The position numbers and the translations under genes were made by a program. From Amoebophrya sp. A120 (lineage: Eukaryota; Sar; Dinophyceae; Syndiniales; Amoebophryaceae), in the NCBI GenBank assembly GCA_905178155.1, contig CAJINV010000003.1:5029700-5093699 (forward strand): 64,000 bases of DNA, given 5' to 3'. Below the pieces are notes generated by a model. It ran no database searches. It worked only from the letters and a program-made list of their open reading frames with translations, and was not told the origin of the DNA. Below are positions 1 to 12,089 of this stretch, in pieces (position 1 is the stretch's first letter; each line of letters starts with the position of its first letter).

Positions 1-1900
1 CGAAGCCTGGATGCAGCGGGAAACAGCGAAGCCTGGAAGCAGAGCGAAGCCCCGAAGCCTCGAGGCGAGGCAACAACGTGCAAAACCCCGAAGCACGAGC
101 CGGAACCACGGCAAAGCCGCGCCGGTGACGGACCATGCCCAAGCCGAGCCGGTGCCGGAACCACGGCAAAGCCGCGCCGGTGCCGGACCATGCCCAAGCC
201 GAGCCGGTGCCGGACCATGGCCAAGCCGAGCCGGTGCCGGACCCTGCCCATCCCGAGCCGGCGCCGGCGCCGGACCATGGCCAAGCCAAGCCAAGCCAAG
301 CCAAGCCGGGCCAGTGCCGGGCCAGTGCCGGGCCAGTGCCGGGCCAGTGCCGGGCCATGGCAGAGCCGGGCCGGTGCGTTCCGGACCCTGGCCAAGCAGA
401 GCCGGTGCGTGCCGGACCACGCATGGCCAAGCCGAGCCGACGCACGCGCACCGGACCGTGGCCAAGCCGGGCCGGTGCGTGCCGGACCAACCAACCATGG
501 CTAAGCCGGGCCGGTGCGTGCCGGACCTACCATGGCCAAGCAGGGCCGGTGCGTGGGTGCCGGGCCATGCATGGCCAAGCCGAGCCGGTGCGTGCGTGCC
601 GGGCGGACCATGCATGCATGGCCAAGCCGGGCCGGGCCGGTGCGTGCGTGCCGGACCATGCATGGCCAAGCCGAGCCGGTGCGTGCAGGACCATGGCAAA
701 GCCCGCCGGTGCCAGGTCGTGGCCCGGCCGATGCAAACCGGTGCCAGATCATGACCAAGCCGGTGCCAGGTCGTGGCCAAGCCGGTGCCAGGTCATGGCC
801 AAAGCCTGCCAAGCCGGTGCCAGATCATGGCCATCCAAGCCTGCCAAGCGGCAGCCTATGCCAGGCCGTGGCCAAGCCGCCCGGTGCCAAAGCATGGCCA
901 GGCCGGTGCCAGATCACGGCAATGCCTGCCGGTGCCAGGTCGGGGCCAAGCCGGTGCCAGATCATGGCCAAGCCGGTGCCAGATCAGGGCCAGGCCGATG
1001 CCAAATCATCGCCAAGCCGGTGCCAGGTCGTGGCCAAGCCGGTGCCAGATCATGGCCAAAGCCTACCAAGCCGGTGCCACTGCCAGATCATGACCAGCCC
1101 GGTGCCACATCATGGCCAAGTCGGTGCCAGATCATGGCCAAGCCGGTGCCAGGTCGTGGCCAAGCCGGTGCCAGATCATGGCCAAAGCCTGCTAAGCCGG
1201 TGCCAGATCATGGCCGACCCCGCCGGTGCCAGGTCGTGGCCAAGCCGCGCAGCAGGGCCAGCTCCCGGGCCGTGCGGCCAAGCCACCGCCAAAGCCGTGC
1301 GGCCAAGCCAACGAGAGCCAAAGCCTTGCGGCCAGGCGGGCACCAAAGCCGCGCGGCCACGCCAGCGAGCGCCAAAGCCGGACGGCCAAGCGGGCGGGCG
1401 CCAAAACCGTGTGGCCACGCGGGCGCCAAAAACGTGTGGCAACGCGGGCGCCAAAACCGTGCGAACTAACAAGCGCCAAATCCGCGCGGCTAAGCGCCAA
1501 AGCCGTGCGGATAAGCGCCAAAGCCGTGCGGCCAAGAGCCAAAGCCGTGCGCGGCGGCCAAGCGCCAAGCAAGGCCGCGCGGCCAGGCGCCAAAGCCGCG
1601 CGGCCGGGTTTTGTTTGCCCTTTCTATTCGCCGCCCTTATTTGCTTCGTTCCTCGCTAAACGCAAACCCTAAGCGCCGACATCAACTCTAAGCCAGAGGC
1701 AGCTAAGGCCGCGCGGCCAATAAGCGCCAAAGCCGAGCGAGGCCGCGCAGAGAAGCGGCAAAACCGGGCCCACGCTGCCAGGTTCCAAAGCCGAAGCCGT
1801 GCGGCCTACAGCGAACTAATCCGCGCGGCCGAAGGCAAGGTGGGCCCAGACAACGAAAGGCGGCCCGGCCATCCCGGCCCGTGCCGGCTCGAGCTAGCCG
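1..1900. repeat. Degenerate GC-rich tandem array (about 22-bp unit, then a related about 20-bp unit)
   Basis: From about 270 to 1220 the sequence is a run of units close to CCAAGCCGGTGCCAGATCAT plus GG, period about 22 bp, with many substitutions and spacer changes. From about 1230 to 1800 the unit becomes GCCAAAGCCGTGCGGCCAAG-like. Because 22 is not a multiple of 3, each frame cycles through the same peptide phases, so long open frames appear on both strands; these are repeat artefacts, not genes. The array lies just past the last visible exon of the TOG gene and may sit in one of its introns or downstream of it. 1900-2290 is GC-rich then T-rich and shows no gene. Confidence 0.85.
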
Positions 1901-2299
1901 GGCGGGCGCGAGGCCAAACTAACCCGGGGCCCAGCTAGCCCGGCGCGGCTCATGCGACGGCCAGCCAGCCGGGTGGCGCGAGGCCATAGCCAAGCGGGCC
2001 GATGTCGCGGGGCGCTGAAAGTCCGCCACCCAGCGAGCCCCACTCCTCTCGCGGGCCGCTGCGCTTTCTTCAACAGAAGAGGAGTAGCAGTGGCGAGCTG
2101 CGGGCGGGTTTCCCTGTCATCCTTCGCACTTTTTTTTTTGGGGGGGGGATCGTATCCCAATAAGATTCGCGCGGGTCGTCCTGTCATCTTCGCGCTTCTA
2201 TTTATTTTTTTTCTCATCTTCTATCTAGCGGATACTTGTTTTACATGTCAACCACGTACAGGCGGAGCTTCTGGAGGCTAGTAGCAAAAAGGAGTATAC

Positions 2300-5200
2300 C
2301 GAGCGCTGATTGTGGCCCAGCTTTTCGCAGAGAATGGGCAACAACATGAGTGCCTCTTTCTCCGTGGGTACGTACTTTTGCTCGTCCAAGAGGCGGATTA
2401 CGCGAGTAAGTAGATCCAGTGCCGCGTTGTAGACCCGAGTGTTCGTTACCTTGTGCAACACGTAGGTTATGTAGCGGAACAGGAGGTCCAAAATTTCGAT
2501 GATTTCCGGTGCGTACTTGTTCACGTGCTGGCTCCAGGCCTCCAGTGCGATCAGAATTTCCGCCCCGTTACCAAAATCAAACATGCGGGACGCGATCGGC
2601 TCACAAACCCCGACCTTCATGTGCTCCTCCAGCTGTCGCCAGCCATCGGCCGGAATGTCCTCCGGACCCCACAGAAAGCTGAACGAATTTTGGCGCTGCT
2701 CCTTACCACCGAGTCTTGACACCGTGTGATGGGGCGGCTCGAAGATGTCAAACGAGATCACAATGTCCCGCAGCTGGCTCGTCGCGTCCTTGCCGCTTCC
2801 ACCGCCGACAAGCGACGTCCTGCTTGACCGCATGATTTCCGGGGCGCCGCGGCTAGACCCAAGACCTGATCAGAAATTGAGACATCCCGCGTTTTTTTAT
2901 GCTTACACTTCATACACAACCCTGACTCTGCGCATTTCGGGTTCTTAAACTTCGTCGTGCTCAAAATTATAGATGGAATTTCCACGGTGGTGAATCTGCA
3001 GCCGTGATGATGAATAAAACTTCAATCAACAATACTTGTTGTACCCCGAGGGGAAGACGCCCGAATGCTGCCACCTCCGCGCACTGACGGGCTTTGTCCT
3101 CGGAGAGAAGCGGCGGGCGAAACCGTCCTTCGCTGGGAAGTGCTAGCGTTGGGTGCCTGTGCGCGGGGCGGAACCTGCAGCTTTCTCCGCGCGCCACCAC
3201 TGAAAGACCGGCTAGCCATGCTCGTGTTGCTTAACATGCTTGGCGGCGTCCCTGACTTATTTACCCCACCGCCACTGGAGAAGGTTACACCTCCTCCGAA
3301 AGACGCGCGTGCAGCCGCGCTCGCGGTAGGTGTTTCCGTCGATCCCGCCCGCGCCCCCGCGGTGGAGGCTTCCAGGCGCTCCTTCAACTCGAGCACACTC
3401 TCACCGACCGTCTGCTGATGCGGCGCTGCGCTTTGCGGCGGCTGGATGCTAGAGGGCGCTTCGGAGAGCAAGGACCCGTTGAGTCGCTGCTGCGTCAGCT
3501 GAGACTGCAGGTCCTTGATCTGTCGCTGGTACTCTTTCTCGCGCGCTCGAAAATCGTGCTCCTCCGAGTCCCCTTCTACGATGTGGCCACCGCTATACCG
3601 CTTGCGCTCCTCTTGCAGAAATGAATCGGAAATAGTAGCCTCGGCCGCGGGTGGCGGAGCGATGATAAGAGCGCGGTTGCACGCAGGTAGTTCCACAGCA
3701 CGAGCTTCGAGCTTTATCTCCTTTTGCGTCGCAGCTTCCAAACCTTGTTCAACGAACGCTCCTCGTGGGTCTACATCGGACGAAAGACCACGTGCCAGCT
3801 TTTCGGAAGAAGCGCCGCCAGTCCGTGCGACAAATTGCGGTACGCGCGAGGGCGGGACGGTTCCCTCCGCCTCGCTCCCCCTCTTCGTCGACTCTCCGAC
3901 TATCGAAACTGCGGGGACGGACGCGGATGTCGGACTCCGTGGGGCCACGGTGACTGGACCCCGTGTTTGCACCGGCGGCGGTCGCTCCGCGTTCCGGCCT
4001 CCACCACCGTACAACTCCTGCAATCGCCGATAGGCGTCTTCCTGTGTTACAGCCGGGCGGAGGGACTGAAACACATTCTGCTTCGAGGTCTGGAACCTGC
4101 ACATGAGTTCGGCGGCCCGAAAAGCCGATTTGCGCTCACTGATCACCCGGGAATCAAATCCGTCAGCCAGTAAATCCACCACTCCCGGTACCACACCACC
4201 GGCGTTTTGCAGTCCAAAGGCGTGAACCAGGTCGTACAGGAGATTGAGCCGCGGCTCCAGGTGCTTCAGCCGACGATGTGAAGACGACGACGAAGCGCCA
4301 GAACCTTTGCGAGTAGTTCGATAGGAACTGAACCGGGGTGGATAAGAGTACTTAAACAGCACAAGGAAATAAAGGAACCTCCTTCACACCTGCTAAGCTA
4401 AAAGAGACCATGTACGAACTTAACGGCACAAAACGTCGGCCGAGTCTTTTATCCAGTGAGTGAGACGACCAGTGCGAAATTATGACTAAACAAAGCATCT
4501 ATCATCAACGATCTGTACTTCTCCCACTGTGGCAAACGAGGTCGACGAGAAAACCGCAGCCCGCTTTTTCCGCCAAATCTAAAACGAGGGTGTTCACTTG
4601 GTCGACCAGCTTTGCGTCACCCGCCATCTCGATCAACCGCGGCACGATCAAACGCACCACCTTCGTGGTGAGGCGACTGAGCATTGCCACGCTCTGAAAG
4701 AACTGCAGAAACGCGCGCGCTGCCAGCGGTCTGGCGTCGGAAAAGTGCATGGTTTTGTCGTGCAACGTTTGCACAAAGTGTTCAACCGCCTCCGGTGGTG
4801 GTGCCGCCCCGCTTTGCTGCCAGTGCTGCGCAACAGCCGTCAGACCGGGAACGTTCACGCGACTCGCACTATCATACAACTTGCATTCAACGGGAAAGTG
4901 TTCATCTTGCAGACCCGCTGCTCGGTCGGCTTGCGTAAGATGCACCTGCGGCCCGCGTGGAGATGGCATTCTAGTGCTGCACGCCGAGCTCAGACGCGAA
5001 CGCGGCAGCCGACGTTCAGAGGCCGACTTTGACATCCCGCGCACCGGCGCCCCCACGGAAGCGGTCGCGGTGGTTGCAGGAAAATTATTGATCGACAACC
5101 GACCCCCCTGCGGAGGCAACGCCGCTACAGCACCTGTCGTTGGTTTCAACAGCTTTTTCACACCCCCTGCTGCTCCACCACCGCCTTCCTGTATGACGGA

Positions 5201-8200
5201 GTCGTTCATCCCACCTGTCCCGGTGGCTCCGGCTGCTGGTGCTGCATCCTGGTTGCATGAGGAGCTCCTCCCTTCAACGACGGGCTTGAACACCTTCTCT
5301 CGGATCGTCTCGAAGACCCTCCGTCGCGAGACCGGCAGCTCGTCGCACAATCTGGCTGCAGCGGCGTCGTCGCCCTTGCAGAAGTGGAGCAGCACCCGGA
5401 TAGCTTGCTCCCGGACCGAAATTTCCGCGTCTTCACTTACCGTCTTGATCGCGATCTCGCGAATCCGCTCCTCCTCTTCTGGACCGACGCAAGTTGTGCG
5501 ATCCTCCAAAATTCGAAGCAAGAAGAGGAATGACATGCTACGCGCGTTCGGACTGGTATCCGTGAACTTCCCACCCAAATCCTCTAGCAGCCTGGACAGA
5601 GACACCACGCCCGCCTGCCAGACTTGCCACGCCGGCTCTTCCAGAAGTTTCCACGTCGTCTTGTCGTTCATCCGTCCGAGGCAGCTTCGCAGCACCTGCC
5701 GACCGTGGCGGTCAAAGTTTCTGCCGAGCCCCCCGGCCAGGCCGCCCACGATGAAGGCCGCCTCGGTAAGCACTAGGTGATTTTGTTCCGCTTTCAGTAC
5801 CTTGCAAATGTTGGAAAGCAGCAGCGCTAGTTCAGGGGTGGACTTTATCCGCCGCGGCTTCGAGAGCAGCTGCGACACGACCTCGAAGTACTCCTTCTTC
5901 TCTTTTCCGGTGTGCATGGCGTCGATTCCCGCATGTTGGTATCTCCGGGGCAGCTGCGCCATCAAGTCGAACTCTTCTTCGGGCAGCGGGACGGCGGGGG
6001 CCCGCGAAGAAGACGCGGAGCCCGAACCGACTGTTACTCCGTTGACCGAGGTAGACGCAGTGGTCGCTGCGTTGGACAGCAGTTGCGGTGATGTCGCGGA
6101 ACAACCGTCCACGGATGGGGCGGCCGTTGCACCACTTGCTAAAAAACGCGTCGTCCCCGCCGACTGATCCGGGGTTTTGTCTTTCGGCGCCGCAGCTCCC
6201 TGCTGCGGTGCACCACTGCTGGTGCCACTTCTGCTTGCCGACGTTGTTTCCCGGCGATATTTCCGGACCGGAGCATTCAGCGGCTTCCCCTTGTTGCGCT
6301 GATTCCGCTGGGAGGGCAACTCTTTCCGCTGTGGCTCCGAAAGTAGGCCGCACGTCCACTCTGCAAGCACGCGCTCACCAACCAACCGCTCCACCTCTAC
6401 CAGTGCAGCGTAGCAGTTCGTCCGCAAAACGCGATCCGCCACGAAGCGCCCCGCGACCCGTGCGAGCAACCGCAGATTGGTCTCGCCGCACTTTTGCATG
6501 CCAAACTCCGTAACCACCTCGGCAAACAGCCCAAGCCCTGTGTTGAGCTGCTTCTTTATCGCTGCCACTTTGGCGGTCGTGTGGGTCTTCGTCACCGTTG
6601 TTTTCTCGCTCCAGCCTTGCAACAAGCCCGCAAGCTGCCCCAGCACGTCCCCGCACTCCACAACCTCGGTAACCGCGATCCACAGTTGCTTCAGCTGATC
6701 CTCCAATTTTGGCTGGCCCAGCTGCTTGTGCTCCAAGAGGGCGCCGGTCATGCGCAAAAACGCCGCCCGAATGTCGCTGTCCGCGCAGTCCTTCGCCGGA
6801 AGGCTCTTTGCGTACGCGATCGCGCCGTTCAGCGCCGGCTCGTACGCCCCGCGAAGCTGCTCGGTGGCGACGCGATCGAGGTGCCCGGGCATCTTTGCGG
6901 CGGGGTTTGCGAGAATCGCCTGCCAGGCGGAGACGCGCTCCTTCAGGTCCTTGGATTCCAGCCGCGTCTTCAGCGGAATCTTTGAAAAATCCTTCTCGGC
7001 CACTGTTTCCGGCGGTAGCGTATGGTTTTGTCGACCTCCGCCCACAGGCACGTCTTCAGTGCCCAAACTCGTGCGGTTGCTGGTCTGTTTCTTGGGTTCT
7101 GCTTCTGCTCGCTCCTCGGGCCGTGCTTTCTTACTCCCCGTTTCCTCGACGAATGCGGTGTACCCTGGAGTGTTGATCTCCTGTATTGGCGAGCCTTCCG
7201 GTGGTGGTGCTGCTGCTGAGACAGACGCGGTCTTGGCCTTTGCCGAAGTCGGCGCGGGCTTTGAATCTGCGCCGACGGGGCAGGCAGAGGCCAGTGACAG
7301 TCGGTTCGCGTCGGAAAGTCGGCCCTTGGAACTGGAACGACGAAATAACCCAGTCACTTCCACTGGTGGCTCCGCAGCGCTGACAACAGGGAACAGGCCC
7401 CCTGCGGCCGGCTTTTCCGGTGTGCACTTCAGAGCTTGATGCGACTTCCCCTCCGCTCGTGCTTTACGTGGCGGCGACGTGGGTTCTAATGGTGGATCAC
7501 CATTCACACTAGTGCTCGCCTTCCGCGGAATTTCGTCTACGAGAAGCGAAGTCGTGGGAACTACAACTGCAGCTTCAACACCAACAGGTACGGGCTCCGC
7601 GTCCTTGTCTTCAGGCTGTGAAGACGCCCCTTCCACATCTTCCGCGGCAGTCACTTCCATGGCGTCGTCTTCCCCTACTTCTGCAGCGGCGCGAATTTTT
7701 CCGTGGTCTTGCGCTCCACCCCGCGCTTCCCCCGTGGACGCCGTGATCGCAGGGGCAGCTGCCCCGCTGTCCACCAGAAGCGAAGACATGTCGGTATTTT
7801 GAATCTGCGCAGCTTCCAATTCTGAAGCGGCTTCGAACGCCGAAAGCTCTTCTGGCTCTCCGGCTGGTGGAGTACGCTTCTCCGACGAGCTCCTCGCTTC
7901 CTGCCGCTCCGGTACAACAAGCTCGGCCTTCCGGTCTGCTGGCCCCTCCGATTTTCGGACCTCCGCCTCGGCATCCTCCGCCGACACCACCAGCCCCCCT
8001 GACGAAATCTCGCTGTCGCTACTTTTGTTGTTCTGCACCTCCGGCGTGACGAGGTCCGCATCGTACGCGTCGTCCAGGTGGCTGGGCACAAGTCGCACCT
8101 GCCCTCCCATGCCCGCATATGGTGACGGACTCCACGCATGGTCGATCGGGCTCGGCGACATGGCGCTCATCCCATCCAGCGGACTCGCGGCCGAGTGCAG

Positions 8201-9991
8201 GAGCGCGTGTCCGTCTTCTTCTCTGCGGCTTTCCGCGTCCACCAAGTGACTCGTGGACATTTGCGAGAACGCACTGGTTTCTGCGTTCCCTTGTGCGTGG
8301 TCCCCCTGGTTAGTACCGCTTTGGTGTTCCGCGCTTTTGCTAGTAAAAATCCCTTCTCCCCCTGGCTGCTCCTCTTGGTCCCGTCGTGGTGAATACGCGC
8401 GCATAGCTGAAGCGTCCTGCGAATGACGGCCGAACCGGGTGGATAGGGTCGAACCCAAGCTCGGTCTAAGTGCGCTGGGCTGACGCACCTCAGGCACTTC
8501 CCGCGGCGGTTCCCCGATAGTCAGCTCCACCACGGAATCTTTGCTGCTCACGCGCGAGGCGAAGAGAGCGTCTTGGTCTTCTTCTGGTGAAGCCGGGGAT
8601 GAGGCTGCCATCTTCCTAGGACCGCTCAGAGCACTGGAGGGCGCTACTTGATCAACAGGAGCTGCTTCCCCCGACGAGGCGCACTCCTTCGCCGCGAAGC
8701 CAAAAACCGATTTGGCCGTCGCTGAGGAGCTTGCTGCAGAGCCGAACAGGGCGGGCTGCTCATGAAACCCAGTCCCAAATACTGTCCCTCCTGCGGTCGC
8801 GGTGGTTGTGCTTCCGAAAATGGACTTCTTCTTCTCCGCGTACGAGCTAAATAGTGCTTCCTGGTTCCCGAAAATACTTTCGGAGGTCTGCGAAACAAGA
8901 CTTTTGTTTTTATCCACCAAGTCAAAGCCGCCTCCGAACAGGCTGGAAGCGGAGCTGGAACTCTTGGCCACCGGTTTTCCAAAAAGTGTAGCCGCAGCGC
9001 CGAAGTGATTGTTGTCAACCGGCGAGAACGACAGGGGCGTGGAACCCCCACCGAATATGTTCGTGGTCGGCTTCGTGCCTGCTCCCAAAACACAATTATC
9101 TTCCTCGGTGCTCTGGTCGACGAGTTTTGCCGCACAGGCCGCTGAGTCTATGGGACTACTTGCGGCGGCCAAGACCCCCCGACCGGCTTCCGTGACGAAC
9201 CTGCTAGCATCGGCGGCCGCATGCTCTGCACTCTGAAACAGCAAGCTGGACTCGTCACCCTTTTTCGATGCCCCGCCGTCCTCGACCGGGCTGCTCGGGT
9301 CTACTTGCGGGGAATCAAACCCGATCTCATCCTCCAGCCGAGGGTAGCTGGCCAAGGGCGGCGCAACATCTGCCTCGGGCAGCTCCTCGCTGCACGAGGA
9401 GGACGCTGCGCTACTAGTAGCGCTTGAACTCGCAGAACCCCCGCTAAAAAGAACACCCGCTCGCTCCTTTGTGGACGCCCGGGTCGCGCTGTCGGAGTCA
9501 TCGGGGTAGTGAGTCCCGAACATGGTTGTGAATTTGGTCGAGTGGGGGCTTTGCTCGTCTTCATCTGCGTTAGGACCAGAAGTTGCTTTTCCCGCCTCTT
9601 CTACTTCCTTTTCCGGACAATCCGCAGCTGCAGTCCCGCTGCCGTCGGCGGCTTGCTGCAGGTTGGAGTCCTCAAAAAGACTGGAACCTGCTGACAGGGA
9701 CCGCTCTTCCCTGTTCGACGGAGGCACTGCTCTCATCTTCCCTCCCCCTGCATGGAGCGAGAGCCCGGCCATCAGTTCTTTCACCTGCAGTTCGTCCTGG
9801 CTTGGTTGTTCCGCCGACATACTGTCCTTGCTGGACAACGACGCCCGTCGTCGCTCTTCCGCAAGAACCCGGTCTCCTCCGAAAGCGGTGGCGCCATCCC
9901 CAAACAGGTTGTCACTGTCACTGTTCATCAACCAAGTCGGAGGCTGCTGCCGCTTGCGACGGCCTGGTCGATCCGCCTCATCGACGCTCAT
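2300..9991 (-). CDS. XMAP215/CKAP5-like TOG-domain microtubule regulator with FG-repeat N-terminal region (3' end not in view)
   Basis: Three exons read as one minus-strand gene: about 9991-4520, about 4350-3036 and 2865-2300. Exon 2 to 3 joins in frame through GT-AG (phase 1). Exon 1 to 2 has two candidate junctions that I cannot decide between. Exon 1 codes for about 1,820 residues. The first 1,000 or so are Ser/Ala/Glu-rich and hold a cluster of FG dipeptides at about residues 310-440 (IFGGG, LFGK, LFGGG, VFGTG, LFGSA, VFGFA). TOG-like HEAT arrays follow at about 1000-1220 (IPLKTRLESKDLKERVSAWQ resembles TOG1), 1340-1570 (TOG2-like) and 1700-1815. Exon 3 (WRQLEEHMK... LLDEQKYVPTEKEA) resembles the TOG4 region of CKAP5. 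The family promotes microtubule polymerisation at plus ends and spindle poles. Exon 3 ends at a GTATAC donor followed by stops, so at least one more exon is expected beyond or within the array at 1-1900. Family call is by pattern only. Confidence 0.75.
3022..4352 (-). other. Exon 2 of the TOG gene (helical segment, coiled coil, Ser-rich tail)
   Basis: The exon codes for a helical segment (LNLLYDLVHAFGLQN... AFRAAELMCRFQ), then a long disordered stretch, a coiled coil (EYQRQIKDLQSQLTQQRLNG), and a Ser/Gly/Arg-rich tail with SPRG motifs. It carries no start of its own that looks used. The donor ACAA|GTATTG near 3035 pairs with the acceptor ATCAG|GTCTTG near 2866 to give a continuous frame into exon 3. 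The disordered composition is typical of linkers between TOG domains. Confidence 0.65.
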
Positions 9992-10013
9992 TTTTGATCG
10001 ATGGTTGAAATAA

Positions 10014-10625
10014 CTTTCTAGTTCTAATTTACTAATCGCTGCCTCATAGGAGCGGTTGAAGGTCTTCGGTACATAGGTCGTGCTTTTCTTGCATCAAGAC
10101 GCAAGAAAAGCTAAAATAAACAAAGAAACGCTAGAAGTACGGAAAATTCAAAATTAAGTTGGCAAAGAGGGTACGAAAGAGGGAAGAAATGCTTGAACTT
10201 GAAACGCTTGCTTTCATCTTCATCAGCATCGTCGCAGCTGCGGCGAAAATGAGTTTGTGTGTCGACCACGAGATGATGAACGAGAGCCAAATTTCGTTCG
10301 AAAAGCCGAACCAAAGCAATTCCCTCAGTTCCAGTCTATGGCGAACCTTCAGCACCATTTTCAACGCAATGCGATCTAGAAAATAACGCACAGCACAAAA
10401 GCGCGCGGCGAAGCAAAATCGAGTTCGCTTTCAGCGAAGAGCAGAACACAACTCATCGATGACATAACAAGCTCGTACTATGTCGAGACCACGCTTGGTG
10501 GTGCGAGAATAGCCTTATCGCTCGATCGAAATTTTGATTCTCTGCTGGTGCTGTCGCTGGGGATGTACTAAATCTCACAGAAGTACTTACTGTTCATTCG
10601 TCTACTTTAGCATTTTCATCTCGCA
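10014..10625. other. Intergenic, AT-richer; contains a perfect 11-bp hairpin
   Basis: No supported coding sequence. GCTTTTCTTGC (10082-10092) and its exact reverse complement GCAAGAAAAGC (10101-10111) flank an 8-base loop. It lies about 100 bp upstream of the TOG start and about 510 bp past the AlkB stop. It could fold in either transcript; no function is assigned. Confidence 0.6.
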
Positions 10626-12089
10626 CTATACTTCGTCTGCCGCTTGCCGAGCGAGGGCGGCAGCGGCTAACTTTCGTTTGGGGAGCTGCATGGAACCGGG
10701 ATTCTGATGATTGCACAGCCAAACATAGGGGCAATCGCAGAACGGGATACTCTTGACTTTGCGATAGGTCAGGCTGATCCGGTACTGGCGCTCGGGTATT
10801 ACCACCCCATTCACCATATCGCTGGTGCGACTTGCAATGCCATGTCGCCAGGCGAACCGCGCCTCCCCGTGGAAGGTCACACGCGAGCGCGGAGGCAGAT
10901 AGAGCGACACGACTTCTTCTTCCGCATTATTCGGAAGAGTTTCTACGTTCGCCATTTGCCTTTCGTCCAACCCGAAAGTGTCTTTTCGCCTCCGAAAATC
11001 CATGACGATTCCGCCGAGCAGCGACACGCTGCAGAAGCCCTCCTCAAAACACGAATGCGTCTCCACGTGCGGGGCGATCCCGACGCCGGCGGGATATTCG
11101 TTCACGGTCACCTGGTTGTACTGGCCAGGGAACGAAAAACGACTACTCAGGGACAACTCGAAGGGAATACTGTTCTCGCCTTTATTCGCGTCATCGACTT
11201 GTTCCGGGTGGAGGCTCAAGTAGTCGAAGCGCATTCCGAAATGCTGCACCCGCCGCTTCAAGGTGGTGTCCCACGACCGCGCGGACAGCCACTCCACCAG
11301 CGCTGCTTCCTCGGCCTCGGACACGAAATCCTCCTCCAGAGACAGTCCGATCGGGCGTTTTTCCGCCGGCAATGTGGCCCAAGTGTATGCGCCGTGCGGG
11401 GGACGGGTCGGCTCCGAGTTTCGCACGCTCTTCGCCGGTTTCGGGTTGGCCACGAGCGCGCAGAAACTCACTTTGTTGAACAGTGGTCGGCTGCATGGAT
11501 CTTCCTGGATTTTTACTGCCGTCGTGTGGTCATGATCAGTAAGCCTAGTATAATAATTGCTGGAATAAAACGTCGGCTCATCTTGCTTTTGTCTCGTTGA
11601 AGGAGTCGTTAACTCAGGCTCCCTGGTGTCCCTTCCGCCGCCATCAGGCGATATTATAGGTGATGCTTCGCTACTGCCCGGCCGGGTAGAGGAGGAAGAA
11701 ACACTGTCGACGTCCTCTGAAGCTGCGCCACGCGACGACGAGGAGATGCTAGATGCTGCGGCTTGAAAAAGTCGTGCATCACAGATGATATCACCCTCAC
11801 GTCTGTCGCGACTGCGTAGATTTTGCAGAGTATCTTTATTTCTCGCAGCGGCTGCTGCAGACGAGAACTGCAAAATTGCAGCGTGCCCGCGGCGAAATTC
11901 CCGGACGAACCCCGGCAAGGTGGCGAACGTAGTTCGCAGCAGCTCCTCCCGGTCAAAGCGAAACAGTCCGCACACGCAAACAAATTCAGTCTCCTGTCCT
12001 GGGGTGCGACAGGGTCCAAACGCGATTTTGGTGTCATCGAGCGCGGCTCTTCCGAGCTGGTCGTCCGATTCCGCACCCTGCAGCACCAT
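10626..12089 (-). CDS. ALKBH8-like AlkB family 2-oxoglutarate/Fe(II) dioxygenase with degenerate RRM-like N-terminus
   Basis: Single-exon protein of 487 residues. Residues about 240-460 match the AlkB fold of the ALKBH8 branch: VTVNEYPAGVGIAPH, the SLLGGIVMDF strand, a PPRSRVTFHGEARFAWRHGI stretch and RISLTYRKV. The iron ligands would be H341 and E343 (HVE, where the family has HxD) and H416; R437 and R443 would bind 2-oxoglutarate. The first 100 residues (FVCVCGLFRFDREELLRTTF... GHAAILQFSSAAAAARN) read like a worn RRM, the domain that precedes AlkB in ALKBH8. ALKBH8 proteins act on wobble uridine of tRNA; there is no methyltransferase domain here. The middle, about 110-200, is Ser-rich filler. 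The next gene is another 2-oxoglutarate dioxygenase. Confidence 0.85.
   Translation of the reverse strand: MVLQGAESDDQLGRAALDDTKIAFGPCRTPGQETEFVCVCGLFRFDREELLRTTFATLPGFVREFRRGHAAILQFSSAAAAARNKDTLQNLRSRDRREGDIICDARLFQAAASSISSSSRGAASEDVDSVSSSSTRPGSSEASPIISPDGGGRDTREPELTTPSTRQKQDEPTFYSSNYYTRLTDHDHTTAVKIQEDPCSRPLFNKVSFCALVANPKPAKSVRNSEPTRPPHGAYTWATLPAEKRPIGLSLEEDFVSEAEEAALVEWLSARSWDTTLKRRVQHFGMRFDYLSLHPEQVDDANKGENSIPFELSLSSRFSFPGQYNQVTVNEYPAGVGIAPHVETHSCFEEGFCSVSLLGGIVMDFRRRKDTFGLDERQMANVETLPNNAEEEVVSLYLPPRSRVTFHGEARFAWRHGIASRTSDMVNGVVIPERQYRISLTYRKVKSIPFCDCPYVWLCNHQNPGSMQLPKRKLAAAALARQAADEV

Noticed and set aside
11-1672. Long overlapping open frames on both strands (up to 444 codons)
   Set aside because: They are products of the 22-bp array, with the same peptide cycle in each frame and no start context or domain.
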